From: Daphnia pulex
Lineage: Eukaryota > Arthropoda > Branchiopoda > Diplostraca > Daphniidae
Direction of reading: 5' to 3'
Length of the DNA: 64,000 bases
NCBI RefSeq assembly: GCF_021134715.1
Contig: NC_060026.1
Span: 8,361,001-8,425,000 of the forward strand
Made by a program: the position numbers and the translations under genes. A model generated the notes under the pieces. The model was not told where the DNA came from. It saw only the letters and a list, made by a program, of their open reading frames with translations, and did not search any database. This document shows, in pieces, positions 33,996 through 45,491 of this stretch (position 1 is the first letter of the stretch; each line of letters begins with the position of its first letter).

Positions 33996-34170
33996 CTAAA
34001 GTCACATTTTGATAAAAAGAAAAAAAAAAAACAGCTGACTAAGATTCAAATTGAATTAGGATACATGTGTGTTGAGATAACAAGATATAGAAACAATGGT
34101 GATTAATGTTATTTGAACGTTATATCCGTTTTAAAAGCCTAAACATACCTTCACAAGAAATATTTTTGCT

Positions 34171-34242
34171 TGAGCTCTACGTGATTTGAACACGCAACCT
34201 CCTGATCTGGAGTCAGGCGCGCTACCGTTGCGCCACGAAATC
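34171..34242 (-). tRNA. tRNA-Trp (CCA), acceptor variant
   Basis: Two acceptor mismatches on the 3' strand (positions 66 and 70); anticodon intact. Confidence 0.7.
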
Positions 34243-34524
34243 CTGATTTTCATTGTAATTACTATCGTTATATTTTGGGAACTACGGTGTCTTTTATAAG
34301 GGAATAGATTCTGATGGTAAGATTGATTATCACACGAACACATTTAGTCTTTTGAAAGAGTCAGTCAGATTAGTCAGGTTATTTTTTTATATTTCCTTGG
34401 ATCTTTTGATCGCCACAAGCCTTGATTTTCGTAATAAAAGCTAACAAGCTTAGGCATGATAGTCGGCTACAATAGATGGGTTGTCGTCGTGTAATTTGTA
34501 TCAAGAAGTATACGAAAGGGGTAA

Positions 34525-34595
34525 GCATCGATGGTTCAGTGGTAGAATGCTCGCCTGCCACGCGGGCGGCCCGGGTTCGATTCCCGGTCGATGCA
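34525..34595 (+). tRNA. tRNA-Gly (GCC), consensus copy
   Basis: All stems intact; the leader carries the GAAAGGGGTAA form. Confidence 0.93.
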
Positions 34596-34797
34596 TTTTA
34601 ATCACCATTGCCCAAGACAGATTGGTAGAATCTACTCTATTGAGTTTAGTTTGCTGATATTCTTGCGCAGTACGTATAAGGACGGTACTTAGTGGTTAGT
34701 TGTGGTTGAAGCAATCTCTTTAAGCGGACTCGTTTTTGTTTGCCAGATTGGTTTAGATTACTTAATCTTCCTTTGACCATACCAATTGGCGAAAAAC

Positions 34798-34998
34798 CAT
34801 TTGTAGGACAGAGAGGTACAAGTTATATCCATCGCCAGACTCTGTGTTTGTATCGTGGAAACCCAAGATAGTTATCGGTTCAAACTCGTCGTGTTCCAAC
34901 TGCTGTGGTAATCGACATTCAGACGCAAATGTTCCCCCTTTTGTAAACTCACTTGGTTCTATGCTCTCCCATTCCAAAAACTGTAGTCCCGTGTAGAT
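34798..34998 (-). other. orphan exon-like copy 21
   Basis: Reference protein sequence. Confidence 0.5.
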
Positions 34999-35171
34999 CT
35001 AAAGTCACATTTTGATAAAAAGAAAAAAAAAACAGCTGACTAAGATTCAAATTGAATTAGGATACATGTGTGTTGAGATAACAAGATATAGACACAATGG
35101 TGATTAATGTTATTTGAACGTTATATCCGTTTTAAAAGCCTAAACTTACCTTGACAAGAAACATTTTTGCT

Positions 35172-35243
35172 TGATCTCGACGTGATTTGAACACGCAACC
35201 TCCTGATCTGGAGTCAGGCGCGCTACCGTTGCGCCACAAAAAC
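35172..35243 (-). tRNA. tRNA-Trp (CCA), acceptor variant
   Basis: The 5' acceptor strand is GTTTTTG, leaving one T-T mismatch and wobble pairs. A T run replaces part of the upstream flank, as at 37793. Confidence 0.7.
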
Positions 35244-35525
35244 TTGATTTTCAATGTAATTACTATCGTTTTTTTTTGGGAACTACGGTGTCTTTTATAA
35301 AGGAATAGATTCTGATGGTAAGATTGATTATCACACGAACACATTTAGTCTTTTGAAAGAGTCAGTCAGATTAGTCAGGTTATTTTTTTATATTTCCTTG
35401 GATCTTTTGATCGCCACAAGCCTTGATTTCCGTAATGAAAGCTAACAAGCTTAGGCATGATAGTCGGCTACAATAGATGGGTTGTCGTCGTGCAATTTGT
35501 ATCAAGAAGTATACATGAGAGGCAA

Positions 35526-35596
35526 GCATCGATGGTTCAGTGGTAGAATGCTCGCCTGGCACGCGGGCGGCCCGGGTTCGATTCCCGGTCGATGCA
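35526..35596 (+). tRNA. tRNA-Gly body with alanine anticodon GGC
   Basis: One base (C35 to G) turns loop CTGCCAC into CTGGCAC. Every stem, both boxes and the TTTT terminator are consensus. Pair 3-70 is A-U, not the G-U that alanyl-tRNA synthetase needs. A repeat copy stands at 38141. Confidence 0.88.
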
Positions 35597-35798
35597 TTTT
35601 AATCACCATTGCCCAAGACAGATTGGTAGAATCTACTCTATTGAGTTTAGTTTGCTGATATTCTTGCGCAGTACGTATAAGGACGGTACTTAGTGGTTAG
35701 TGGTGGTTGAAGCAATCTCTTTAAGCGGACTCTTTTTTGTTTGCCAGATTGGTTTAGATTACTTAATCTTCCTTTGATCATACCAATTGGCGAAAAAC

Positions 35799-35999
35799 CA
35801 TTTGTAGGACAGAGAGGTACAAGTTATATCCATCGCCAGACTCTGTGTTTGTATCGTGGAAACCCAAGATAGTTATCGGTTCAAACTCGTCGTGTTCCAA
35901 CTGCTGTGGTAATCGACATTCAGACGCAAATGTTCCCCCTTTTGTAAACTCACTTGGTTCTATGCTCTCCCATTCCAAAAACTGTAGTCCCGTGTAGAT
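35799..35999 (-). other. orphan exon-like copy 22
   Basis: Reference protein sequence. Confidence 0.5.
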
Positions 36000-36176
36000 C
36001 TAAAGTCACATTTTGATAAAAAGAAAAAAAAACAGCTGACTAAGATTCAAATTGAATTAGGATACATGTGTGTTGAGATAACAAGATATAGAAACAATGG
36101 TGATTAATGTTATTTGAACGTTATATCCGTTTTAAAAGCCTAAACATACCTTCACAAGAAATAAAATAATTTTGCT

Positions 36177-36248
36177 TGATCTCGACGTGATTTGAACACG
36201 CAACCTCCTGATCTGGAGTCAGGCGCGCTACCGTTGCGCCACGAAATC
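36177..36248 (-). tRNA. tRNA-Trp (CCA), consensus copy
   Basis: Consensus body with ATAAAAT-class 3' flank. Confidence 0.92.
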
Positions 36249-36530
36249 TTGATTTTCAATTTAATTACTATCGTTATATTTTGGGAACTACGGTGTCTTT
36301 TATAAAGGAATAGATTCTGATGGTAAGATTGATTATCACACGAACACATTTAGTCTTTTGAAAGAGTCAGTCAGATTAGTCAGGTTATTTTTTTATATTT
36401 CCTTGGATCTTTTGATCACCTCAAGCCTTGATTTCCGCAATGAAATCTAACAAGCTTAGGCATGATAGTCGGCTACAATAGATGGGTTGTCGTCGTGCAA
36501 TTTGTATTAAGAAGTATACGAAAGGGGTAA

Positions 36531-36601
36531 GCATCGATGGTTCAGTGGTAAAATGCACGCCTGCCTCGCGGGCGGCCCGGGTTCAATTCCCGGTCGATGC
36601 A
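36531..36601 (+). tRNA. tRNA-Gly (GCC), A37T variant
   Basis: T28A and A37T as at 11491, plus a D-stem change (GTAAAATG) and G57 to A in the T loop. Confidence 0.7.
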
Positions 36602-36831
36602 TTTTAATCACCATTGCCCAAGACAGATTGGTAGAATCTACTCTATTGAGTGTAGTTTGCTGATATTCTTGCGCAGTACGTAAAAGGACGGTACTTAGTG
36701 GTTAGTGGTGGTTGAAACAATCTCTTTAAGCGGACTCTTTTTTGTTTGCCAGATTGGTTTAGATTACTTAACCTTCCTTTGATCATACCAATTGGCGAAT
36801 AAACCATTTAATAATAAACCATATTTTTGCT

Positions 36832-36903
36832 TGATCTCGACGTGATTTGAACACGCAACCTCCAGATCTGGAGTCAGGCGCGCTACCGTTGCGCCACGAA
36901 ATC
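36832..36903 (-). tRNA. tRNA-Trp (CCA), variant in a rearranged unit
   Basis: Anticodon-stem change as at 12138. Its 3' flank is abnormal: the tail of a truncated orphan exon unit (to about 36810) joins almost directly to it, so about 300 bp of the unit is missing. Confidence 0.75.
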
Positions 36904-37019
36904 TTGATTTTCGATGTAATTACTATCGTTATATTTTGGGAACTACGGTGTCTTTTATAAAGGAATAGATTCTGATGGTAAGATTGATTATCACACGAAC
37001 ACATTTAGTCTTTTGAAAG

Positions 37020-37294
37020 TCTTTAGGTTCTGTGTAAGTATGCACTATCCATCCGGTCACATCGGGACTTTATTATCATCACCGTTTCTGGTGTAGTGGT
37101 TATAGTGTTTGATTGGTGACACAAAGGACGATGGTTCAAACCCACTCTCGGCTTAAAAGACAGCAGCTATCCAATCATTTAGGATTTTGAACATGTGGTA
37201 AATGTAAAAGACTATAGCTTTATCATAGAAAACGATGTAATCATTATTTAATGATCCGTTATTGGGAAAATAAAAAAAAATTATATTAATTTAT
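37020..37294 (+). repeat. captured tRNA-related fragment replacing part of an A unit
   Basis: The array sequence stops after CTTTTGAAAG and resumes at TAAGGACGG, so the usual tRNA-Gly segment is missing. The 275 bp between match, in reverse complement, about 44440-44715 of the B4 insertion. It includes a tRNA-like head (37082-37152) with TGGTGTAGTGG (box A type) and GGTTCAAACCC (box B type) and an A-rich tail. Its ends do not match the ends of that insertion, which suggests repair filler rather than transposition. Confidence 0.75.
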
Positions 37295-37414
37295 TAAGGA
37301 CGGTATTTAGTGGTTAGTGGTGGTTGAAGCAATCTCTTTAAGCGGACTTTTTTTGTTTGCCAGATTGGTTTAGATTTTTTAATCTTCCTTTGATCATAAC
37401 AATTGGCGAAAAAC

Positions 37415-37615
37415 CATTTGTAGGACAGAGAGGTACAAGTTATATCCATCGCCAGACTCTGTGTTTGTATCGTGGAAACCCAAGATAGTTATCGGTTCAA
37501 ACTCGTCGTGTTCCAACTGCTGTGGTAATCGACATTCAGACGCAAATGTTCCTCCTTTTGTAAACTCACTTGGTTCTATGCTCTCCCATTCCAAAAACTG
37601 TAGTCCCGTGTAGAT
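37415..37615 (-). other. orphan exon-like copy 23
   Basis: Reference protein with one silent change in a glycine codon. Confidence 0.5.
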
Positions 37616-37792
37616 CTAAAGTCACATTTTGATAAAAAGGAAAAAAAACAGCTGACTAAGATTCAAATTGAATTAGGATACATGTGTGTTGAGATAACAA
37701 GATATAGAAACAATGGTGATTAATGTTATTTGAATGATATATCCGTTTTAAAATTCTAAACATACCTTCACAAGAAATAAAATATTTTTTCG

Positions 37793-37864
37793 TGATCTCG
37801 ACGTGATTTGAACACGCAACCTCCTGATCTGAAGACAAACGCACTACCGTAGCGCCACGAAATC
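37793..37864 (-). tRNA. tRNA-Trp body with anticodon TCA, decayed
   Basis: Anticodon loop is CTTCAGA (C34 to T), which would read UGA. The anticodon stem is TTTGT/TCAGG (weak, with one mismatch) and the D arm also differs. Probably a pseudogene. Confidence 0.7.
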
Positions 37865-38140
37865 TTAATGTAATTACTATCGTTTTTTTTTTGGGAACTA
37901 CGGTGTCTTTTATAAAGGAATAGATTCTGATGGTAAGATTGATTATCACACGAACACATTTAGTCTTTTGAAAGAGTCAGTCAGATTAGTCAGGTTATTT
38001 TTTTATATTTCCTTGGATCTTTTGATCGCCACAAGCCTTGATTTCCGTAATGAAAGCTAACAAGCTTAGGCATGATAGTCGGCTACAATAGATGGGTTGT
38101 CGTCGTGCAATTTGTATCAAGAAGTATACATGAGAGGCAA

Positions 38141-38211
38141 GCATCGATGGTTCAGTGGTAGAATGCTCGCCTGGCACGCGGGCGGCCCGGGTTCGATTCC
38201 CGGTCGATGCA
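38141..38211 (+). tRNA. tRNA-Gly body with alanine anticodon GGC
   Basis: Identical to 35526-35596; leader also shares the CATGAGAGGC form, so the two units were copied from each other. Confidence 0.88.
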
Positions 38212-38414
38212 TTTTAATCACCATTGCCCAAGACAGATTGGTAGAATCTACTCTATTGAGTTTAGTTTGCTGATATTCTTGCGCAGTACGTATAAGGACG
38301 GTACTTAGTGGTTAGTGGTGGTTGAAGCAATCTCTTTAAGCGGACTCTTTTTTGTTTGCCAGATTGGTTTAGATTACTTAATCTTCCTTTGATCATACCA
38401 ATTGGCGAATAAAC

Positions 38415-38615
38415 CATTTGTAGGACAGAGAGGTACAAGTTATATCCATCGCCAGACTCTGTGTTTGTATCGTGGAAACCCAAGATAGTTATCGGTTCAA
38501 ACTCGTCGTGTTCCAACTGCTGTGGTAATCGACATTCAGACGCAAATGTTCCCCCTTTTGTAAACTCACTTGGTTCTATGCTCTCCCATTCCAAAAACTG
38601 TAGTCCCGTGTAGAT
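38415..38615 (-). other. orphan exon-like copy 24
   Basis: Reference protein sequence; GTTTAT donor side. Confidence 0.5.
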
Positions 38616-38787
38616 CTAAAGTCACATTTTGATAAAAAGAAAAAAAAACAGCTGACTAAGATTCAAATTGAATTAGGATACATGTGTGTTGAGATAACAA
38701 GATATAGAAACAATGGTGATTAGTGTTATTTGAACGTTGTATCCGTTTTAAAAGCCTAAACATACCTTCACAAGAAATATTTTTGCT

Positions 38788-38859
38788 TGATCTCGACGTG
38801 ATTTGAACACGCAACCTCCTGATCTGGATTCAGACGCGCTACCATTGCGCCACAAAATT
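38788..38859 (-). tRNA. tRNA-Trp (CCA), decayed variant
   Basis: Acceptor 5' strand is AATTTTG, C32 is A, and D-loop and anticodon-stem bases differ. The anticodon is still CCA. Confidence 0.65.
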
Positions 38860-39141
38860 TTGATTTTCGATGTAATTACTATCGTTATATTTTGGGAACT
38901 ATGGTGTCTTTTATAAAGGAATAGATTTTGGTGGTAAGATTGATTATCACACGAACACATTTAGTCTTTTGAAAGAGTCAGTCAGATTAATTAGGCTATT
39001 TTTTTATATTTCCTTGGATCTTTTGATCGCCACAAGCCTTGATTTCCGTAATGAAAGCTAACAAGCTTAGGCATGATAGTCGGCTACAATAGATGGGTTG
39101 TCGTCGTGCAATTTGTATCAAGAAGTATAAGAGAGGGGCAA

Positions 39142-39212
39142 GCATCGATGGTTCAGTGGTAGAATGCTCGCCTGCCACGCGGGCGGCCCGTGTTCGATTC
39201 CCGGTCGATGCA
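39142..39212 (+). tRNA. tRNA-Gly (GCC), T-stem variant
   Basis: G52 to T mismatches the T stem inside box B's surroundings; rest consensus. Confidence 0.78.
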
Positions 39213-39415
39213 TTTTAATCACCATTGCCCAAGACAGATTGGTAGAATCTACTCTATTGAGTTTAGTTTGCTGATATTCTTGCGCAGTACGTATAAGGAC
39301 GGTACTTAGTGGTTAGTGGTGGTTGAAGCAATCTCTTTAAGCGGACTCTTTTTTGTTTGCCAGATTGGTTTAGATTACTTAATCTTCCTTTGATCATACC
39401 AATTGGCGAATAAAC

Positions 39416-39616
39416 CATTTGTAGGACAGAGAGGTACAAGTTATATCCATCGCCAGACTCTGTGTTTGTATCGTGGAAACCCAAGATAGTTATCGGTTCA
39501 AACTCGTCGTGTTCCAACTGCTGTGGTAATCGACATTCAGACGCAAATGTTCCCCCTTTTGTAAACTCACTTGGTTCTATGCTCTCCCATTCCAAAAACT
39601 GTAGTCCCGTGTAGAT
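39416..39616 (-). other. orphan exon-like copy 25
   Basis: Reference protein sequence. Confidence 0.5.
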
Positions 39617-39789
39617 CTAAAGTCACATTTTGATAAAAAGAAAAAAAAAACAGCTGACTAAGATTCAAATTGAATTAGGATACATGTGTGTTGAGATAAC
39701 AAGATATAGAAACAATGGTGATTAGTGTTATTTGAACGTTGTATCCGTTTTAAAAGCCTAAACATACGTTCACAAGAAATATTTTTGCT

Positions 39790-39861
39790 TGATCTCGACG
39801 TGATTTGAACACGCAACCTCCTGATCTGGATTCAGACGCGCTACCATTGCGCCACAAAATT
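39790..39861 (-). tRNA. tRNA-Trp (CCA), decayed variant
   Basis: Same changes as 38788, from which it lies 1,002 bp away: a recent unit duplication. Confidence 0.65.
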
Positions 39862-40143
39862 TTGATTTTCGATGTAATTACTATCGTTATATTTTGGGAA
39901 CTATGGTGTCTTTTATAAAGGAATAGATTTTGGTGGTAAGATTGATTATCACACGAACACATTTAGTCTTTTGAAAGAGTCAGTCAGATTAATTAGGTTA
40001 TTTTTTTATATTTCCTTGGATCTTTTGATCGCCACAAGCCTTGATTTCCGTAATGAAAGCTAACAAGCTTAGGCATGATAGTCGGCTACAATAGATGGGT
40101 TGTCGTCGTGCAATTTGTATCAAGAAGTATAAGAGAGGGGCAA

Positions 40144-40214
40144 GCATCGATGGTTCAGTGGTAGAATGCTCGCCTGCCACGCGGGCGGCCCGTGTTCGAT
40201 TCCCGGTCGATGCA
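40144..40214 (+). tRNA. tRNA-Gly (GCC), T-stem variant
   Basis: Same G52T as 39142. Confidence 0.78.
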
Positions 40215-40417
40215 TTTTAATCACCATTGCCCAAGACAGATTGGTAGAATCTACTCTATTGAGTTTAGTTTGCTGATATTCTTGCGCAGTACGTATAAGG
40301 ACGGTACTTAGTGGTTAGTGGTGGTTGAAGCAATCTCTTTAAGCGGACTCTTTTTTGTTTGCCAGATTGGTTTAGATTACTTAATCTTCCTTTGATCATA
40401 CCAATTGGCGAATAAAC

Positions 40418-40618
40418 CATTTGTAGGACAGAGAGGTACAAGTTATATCCATCGCCAGACTCTGTGTTTGTATCGTGAAAACCCAAGATAGTTATCGGTT
40501 CAAACTCGTCGTGTTCCAACTGCTGTGGTAATCGACATTCAGACGCAAATGTTCCCCCTTTTGTAAACTCACTTGGTTCTATGCTCTCCCATTCCAAAAA
40601 CTGTAGTCCCGTGTAGAT
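40418..40618 (-). other. orphan exon-like copy 26
   Basis: Reference protein with one silent change (glycine before FHDTN). Confidence 0.5.
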
Positions 40619-40790
40619 CTAAAGTCACATTTTGATAAAAAGAAAAAAAAACAGCTGACTAAGTTTCAAATTGAATTAGGATACATGTGTGTTGAGATAA
40701 CAAGATATAGAAACAATGGTGATTAATGTTATTTGGACGTTATATCCGTTTTAAAAGCCTAAACATACCTTCACAAGAAATATTTTTGCT

Positions 40791-40862
40791 TGATCTCGAC
40801 TTGATTTGAACACGCAAACTCCTGATCTGAAGTCAGGCGCGCTACCGTTGCGCCACGAAATC
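40791..40862 (-). tRNA. tRNA-Trp body with anticodon TCA
   Basis: C34 to T in the loop (CTTCAGA) changes CCA to TCA, which pairs with the UGA stop codon. Acceptor, D and anticodon stems are consensus. One T-stem mismatch (CACGT to CAAGT) and one variable-region change are present. It could act as an opal suppressor if made and charged; the T-stem damage argues for weak or no function. Confidence 0.8.
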
Positions 40863-41144
40863 TTGATTTTCGATGTAATTACTATCGTTATATTTTGGGA
40901 ACTACGGTGTCTTCTATAAAGGAATAGATTCTGATGGTAAGATTGATTATCACACGAACACATTTAGTCTTTTGAAAGAGTCAGTCAGATTAGTCAGGTT
41001 ATTTTTTTATATTTCCTTGGATCTTTTGATCGACATAAGCCTTGATTTCCGTAATGAAAGCTAACAAGCTTAGGCATGATAGTCGGCTACAATAGATGGG
41101 TTGTCGTCGTGCAATTTGTATCAAAAAGGATACGTGAGGGGCAA

Positions 41145-41215
41145 GCATCGATGGTTCAGTGGTAGAATGCTCGCCTGCCACGCAGGCGGCCCGGATTCGA
41201 TTCCCGGTCGATGCA
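41145..41215 (+). tRNA. tRNA-Gly (GCC), box B variant
   Basis: G53 to A breaks the universal 53-61 pair and box B, and the 3' anticodon strand is GCAGG with a mismatch. Likely inactive. Confidence 0.7.
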
Positions 41216-41417
41216 TTTTAATCACCATTGCCCAAGACAGATTGGTAGAATCTACTCTATTGAGTTTAGTTTGCTGATATTCTTGCGCAGTACGTATAAG
41301 GACGGTACTTAGTGGTTAGTGGTGGTTGAAGCAATCTCTTTAAGCGGACTCTTTTTTGTTTGCCAGATTGGTTTAGATTACTTAATCTTCCTTTGATCAT
41401 ACCAATTGGCGAAAAAC

Positions 41418-41618
41418 CATTTGTAGGACAGAGAGGTACAAGTTATATCCATCGCCAGACTCTGTGTTTGTATCGTGGAAACCCAAGATAGTTATCGGTT
41501 CAAACTCGTCGTGTTCCAACTGCTGTGGTAATCGACATTCAGACACAAATGTTCCCCCTTTTGTAAACTCACTTGGTTCTATGCTCTCCCATTCCAAAAA
41601 CTGTAGTCCCGTGTAGAT
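41418..41618 (-). other. orphan exon-like copy 27
   Basis: A to V (GGTFVSEC). Confidence 0.5.
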
Positions 41619-41791
41619 CTAAAGTCACATTTTGATAAAAAGAAAAAAAAAACAGCTGACTAAGATTCAAATTGAATTAGGATACATGTGTGTTGAGATA
41701 ACAAGATATAGAAACAATGGTGATTAATGTTATTTGAACGTTATATCCGTTTTAAAAGCCTAAACATACCTTTACAAGAAATATTTTTGCT

Positions 41792-41863
41792 TGATCTCGA
41801 CGCGATTTGAACACGCAACCTCCTTATCTGGAGTCAGGCGCGCTACCGTTGCACCACGGGAAC
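41792..41863 (-). tRNA. tRNA-Trp (CCA), decayed copy at the A4/B4 edge
   Basis: Acceptor 5' strand is GTTCCCG, unpaired with the 3' strand; an anticodon-stem base also differs. The same acceptor change occurs at 54502. Confidence 0.65.
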
Positions 41864-42106
41864 CTTGATTTTCGATGTAATTACTATCGTTATATTTTAG
41901 GAACTACGGTGTCTTTTATAAGGGAATGAATATCCCAAATATCCCAATCAGCTAAAAGCCAACGAACTGCGTAAAATTTTTCTTCATATTGGACCAATAA
42001 TCTTCAAGGGAATTTTCTAAACAGAAAAGTAAACCCATTTTTTGTATTAAGAGTTGGAAATTCGTATTCTCTGCTCTAGTATACGTTGTCTAAAACCTAC
42101 TCTTAA

Positions 42107-42274
42107 TTGGCTCAAGATTTTTTGCAATATTTTGCTTTTCAATTTGGAGAAATTTATAGCAAGAACCACCTCATTCACAATGTTCATTCACTCATTCATT
42201 TAGTTGATGACTTAATTAATTTTTTCTCTGCTTTTCCATATGAAACTTTCTGGGGTCACGTGAAGATGCTTTAA
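42107..42274 (+). pseudogene. transposase C-terminal fragment, B4, with 18-bp deletion
   Basis: Six codons (RSMAHL) after VDDL are missing in frame; otherwise the majority form. Confidence 0.6.
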
Positions 42275-44303
42275 AAATGCTTTTTAAAATTGGGTTCCGT
42301 CTTTTGCAATGATAACAACTAATAAATAATAAATAATAACACTTGTATTTCCCCATATGGATTTCAGAGTTTGGCGTAATGTTGTATTCAGCTCGTCATT
42401 TCATAGATCAATGTCGTACAGAAATGCAGTATTTGCAGAAGGTTGGTTTACCGATGTAACTTAAATTTTGCAGTGTAATTTTCAAGCTGGGTCCTATGCT
42501 AAACCAATGTAGGAATTCAACTACTGCGAATAATCCTCACTTTAATATGTAATGTTGGCAAAATTGTGGCTATGATTAGAATTTTTGTATTGGACTGGCA
42601 AGTTTGACCAAATGCGGTACCAAACTCTTCATCATTATGTCTGCTTTGGTCTAAGCTGAGAAAATCGGTGTCAGCGGAATGTTGGTTAACCTATCAGAAA
42701 CTTGTCCCTATTCTAAACTAATCTTGAAATCCTTTCATTACAAATTATTTGTTGGATACATTGGTTATCTGCGATGTAAAAAACATGAAAATCTCAAAGG
42801 TGCATACACACATTGGGTTGGTAGCGGGGTACTTACATTGGTTGAACCTGACTTTTCAAACGTGGCCCAATTTGCATATTGGCCTGGCTGTTTAAAACGT
42901 AATTCCAATATTTTTCAAGCCGTGACCCCATTTGCATTCATTTAAATAGATTAACCAACGCTAACCTTACCGAAATGAACATAGGCTTGACATATTGGGC
43001 AATATTGCGAGCAATATTGTTTCTTGCCCGTGAATCAGGCACGTCAGTTGATGTTGATTTCCACCATGGCCCACCAAGTTATCCGATTTTGCAACAATAT
43101 TGTGTTTTTGATCCAAACAAGTGAAATGGCTAATTATGCCCCTTCCCAGAACCTAATTTTGTAAATAACAGAACCAAAACGAAACTGCCAAATACTAATT
43201 ATGCCGAGCCTTCATCATCATCATCGGAGCGTCCGGCAACAAAGAAGTCTAACAAGTAGTGCAAGTTACACCTGTAGCTCCACGTATTCCCCAAGGTACA
43301 TTCATTATGGAATTTTGTTATATTTTTCTCTCAATACAGTGTTCATATTGCCTTGTGTATTTCAGGAAATAAAGTTAACTCGGAACCGAAAAGTGAAAGA
43401 GAGTAACCATAAGGAAAAGGGTGATGGCTCTACAACACAAGCAGGTGATTCTATACGGGTTTTGAAGGTGATATGGTGAAATAGCATACTATTTTTTCTT
43501 CATTGCAGAAGCTCTAAAAAACCTAACAACGGCAACATCAAATAAGACTGTAACCAAAGCCCAGAAGTCAAAAGGTACGATATGTAATAATTTGAATTAT
43601 GAAACTGTAAGTCCAGATTATAACTTTTTATATTTGTGGTATAGTAACTCCTGCTGAAAAGCCAGAGTCTGATTCGTCTGTTCTGTAACAAGCTCACCCT
43701 TCTGTCCCTTTAGAAAGAGTTCTGAAAATCTAGATCACAATAGCTCTGAAGAATCTACGTCAGAGGACGAGGTGAAAGAAAGGAATTCAAATGACTGAAA
43801 TACGCCTTCAGAACGGGAACTCATCCAGCAAAAGAAGAAGGGGGAGGGGGTGTTTCACGAACAAGATGAAGAGACCAGAAGATGAAACGGTAACTCAACC
43901 GATAGAAGGGGGTGTGGCTCACGTCCAAATGAGAGAAACCAGAGAAATTTTGGTGTAAAACGACGAGGTAATACAGGATGTTATTTCTGTAAGCGATGAA
44001 GACATATTGGGTAAGGAAAATGTCTTTATTGGTACACCTAAGTGACAACTACTAAAGATTTCTTTTGTTTACTTGTTTGTTGTTGTAGTAATCCAGCAGG
44101 CAGAAAAAGCAATGTTGGTACAGGTTGACGTTGCAAAAATGCTTATTGAGATCAAAATGGGAATACAGCAGCTGACTGACTTGTTCATGACGAGGAGACT
44201 TGAAATCGCTACCAACCTGCCTACACCAATTAATGGCTCGCCATGCTCAACTGACTGTGCCGATGAGTTGCCTGTGACAACTCCCAGCTAGCATGTCTTT
44301 ATT

Positions 44304-45313
44304 GGTAAAATATTTTTTTCCGACAATATTCTTCGATCGATAACCCACATATTGGTATAATATTATATTATTACTTTGTTGCGACAAGGTGGCTGTTAAA
44401 TTTTTTTGTTATATTACCAATAAATGACTATTATCAAAGATGAATAAATTAATATAATTTTTTTTTATTTTCCCAATAACGGATCATTAAATAATGATTA
44501 CATCGTTTTCTATGATAAAGCTATAGTCTTTTACATTTACCACATGTTCAAAATCCTAAATGATTGGATAGCTGCTGTCTTTTAAGCCGAGAGTGGGTTT
44601 GAACCATCGTCCTTTATGTCACCAATCCAACACTATAACCACTACACCAGAAACGGTAATGATTATAAAGTCCCGATGTGACAGGATGGATAGTGCATAC
44701 TTACACATTGTCATGGTTATAGCCCAGCGTGAGCAAAATCGATTTAATTTACATCAGTGTAGAAATTTATGATTATTGAGACTATTTGTTTCATAAGTCA
44801 TTTGTTTGCTGCAAGTGGGTTTGAACCAACCTCCATAGAATTACCTATATGGATATATAATAATAGCAGATTTAACATTTCATCTCCTTAACGTTTAAGA
44901 TAAATTATATTACGTTAGCGCGAAGGTAGAGTTTTAAATTCGAAGTACGTAAGTTAGTTGTTCGAGACTTGTGCAAGATATGGATTTTAAGAAAATTGGA
45001 TTGTTCAGTTAGGCAATTGTATGCAGAACTAACGAATTGAATACGATATAAAACTTTTAGGATTTTGAACGCATGTTAAATGTAAAAGACTATAGCTTTT
45101 TCATAAAAAAAGGATTTATTATTTTTTTAATGGTCCGTTATTGGGAAAATAACAAAAAGTAATATTGATTTATTCATTTTTCATAATAGCCATTCATTGG
45201 GAAAACAACAAAACAATTTAACAGCCACCTTGACGCAGCAAAGTAATAATCTAATATTATACCAATATGTGGGTTATCGACCGAAGAATCTTCTCGGAAA
45301 ACAATATTTTACC
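44304..45313. repeat. nested ~260-bp inverted repeat
   Basis: Arms 44304-44568 and 45057-45313 are diverged reverse complements (shared GATAACCCACATATTGG, GGCTGTTAAA, TTTCCCAATAACGG-like words) around a ~490-bp loop, giving a possible hairpin. It looks like an older foldback unit inside the outer element. Confidence 0.75.
44586..44657 (-). repeat. tRNA-like SINE head
   Basis: Minus strand has TGGTGTAGTGG and GGTTCAAACCC at box A/box B spacing but no pairing acceptor. It matches 37082-37152. A partial box B (GGTTCAAACCC, minus) also lies near 44820. Confidence 0.65.
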
Positions 45314-45491
45314 ATTACGGGACTAGACTTATCCATTTTTTGGCCGTAGGAACATCCTTGGCGAGATCCTCTGCATCTGTCTATTGCCTGTCGGGACAAA
45401 CCCCTATAGGGAATCCCCTCTTAACCCTTGTTTACGTGGCTTCTAGAAGTTAAAAACTTTTATTGCATCAAGTCGAAAAAAATTTGTAACA

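Larger units (their letters stand above)
33471..41927. repeat. A array 4 (about eight units, rearranged)
   Basis: The most varied array. It holds both GGC-anticodon Gly copies, both UCA-anticodon Trp copies, a pair of nearly identical decayed units (offset 1,002 bp, 38.7-40.6 kb), and a rearranged stretch at 36.8-37.3 kb. Confidence 0.93.

Noticed and set aside
37082-37152. A functional tRNA gene with TGGTGTAGTGG and GGTTCAAACCC boxes
   Set aside because: The acceptor strands do not pair and the sequence continues into an A-rich tail, so a tRNA-derived SINE head is the better reading.
40791-40862. Selenocysteine tRNA, because of the UCA anticodon
   Set aside because: The body is 72-nt tRNA-Trp without the long acceptor and variable arm of tRNA-Sec.
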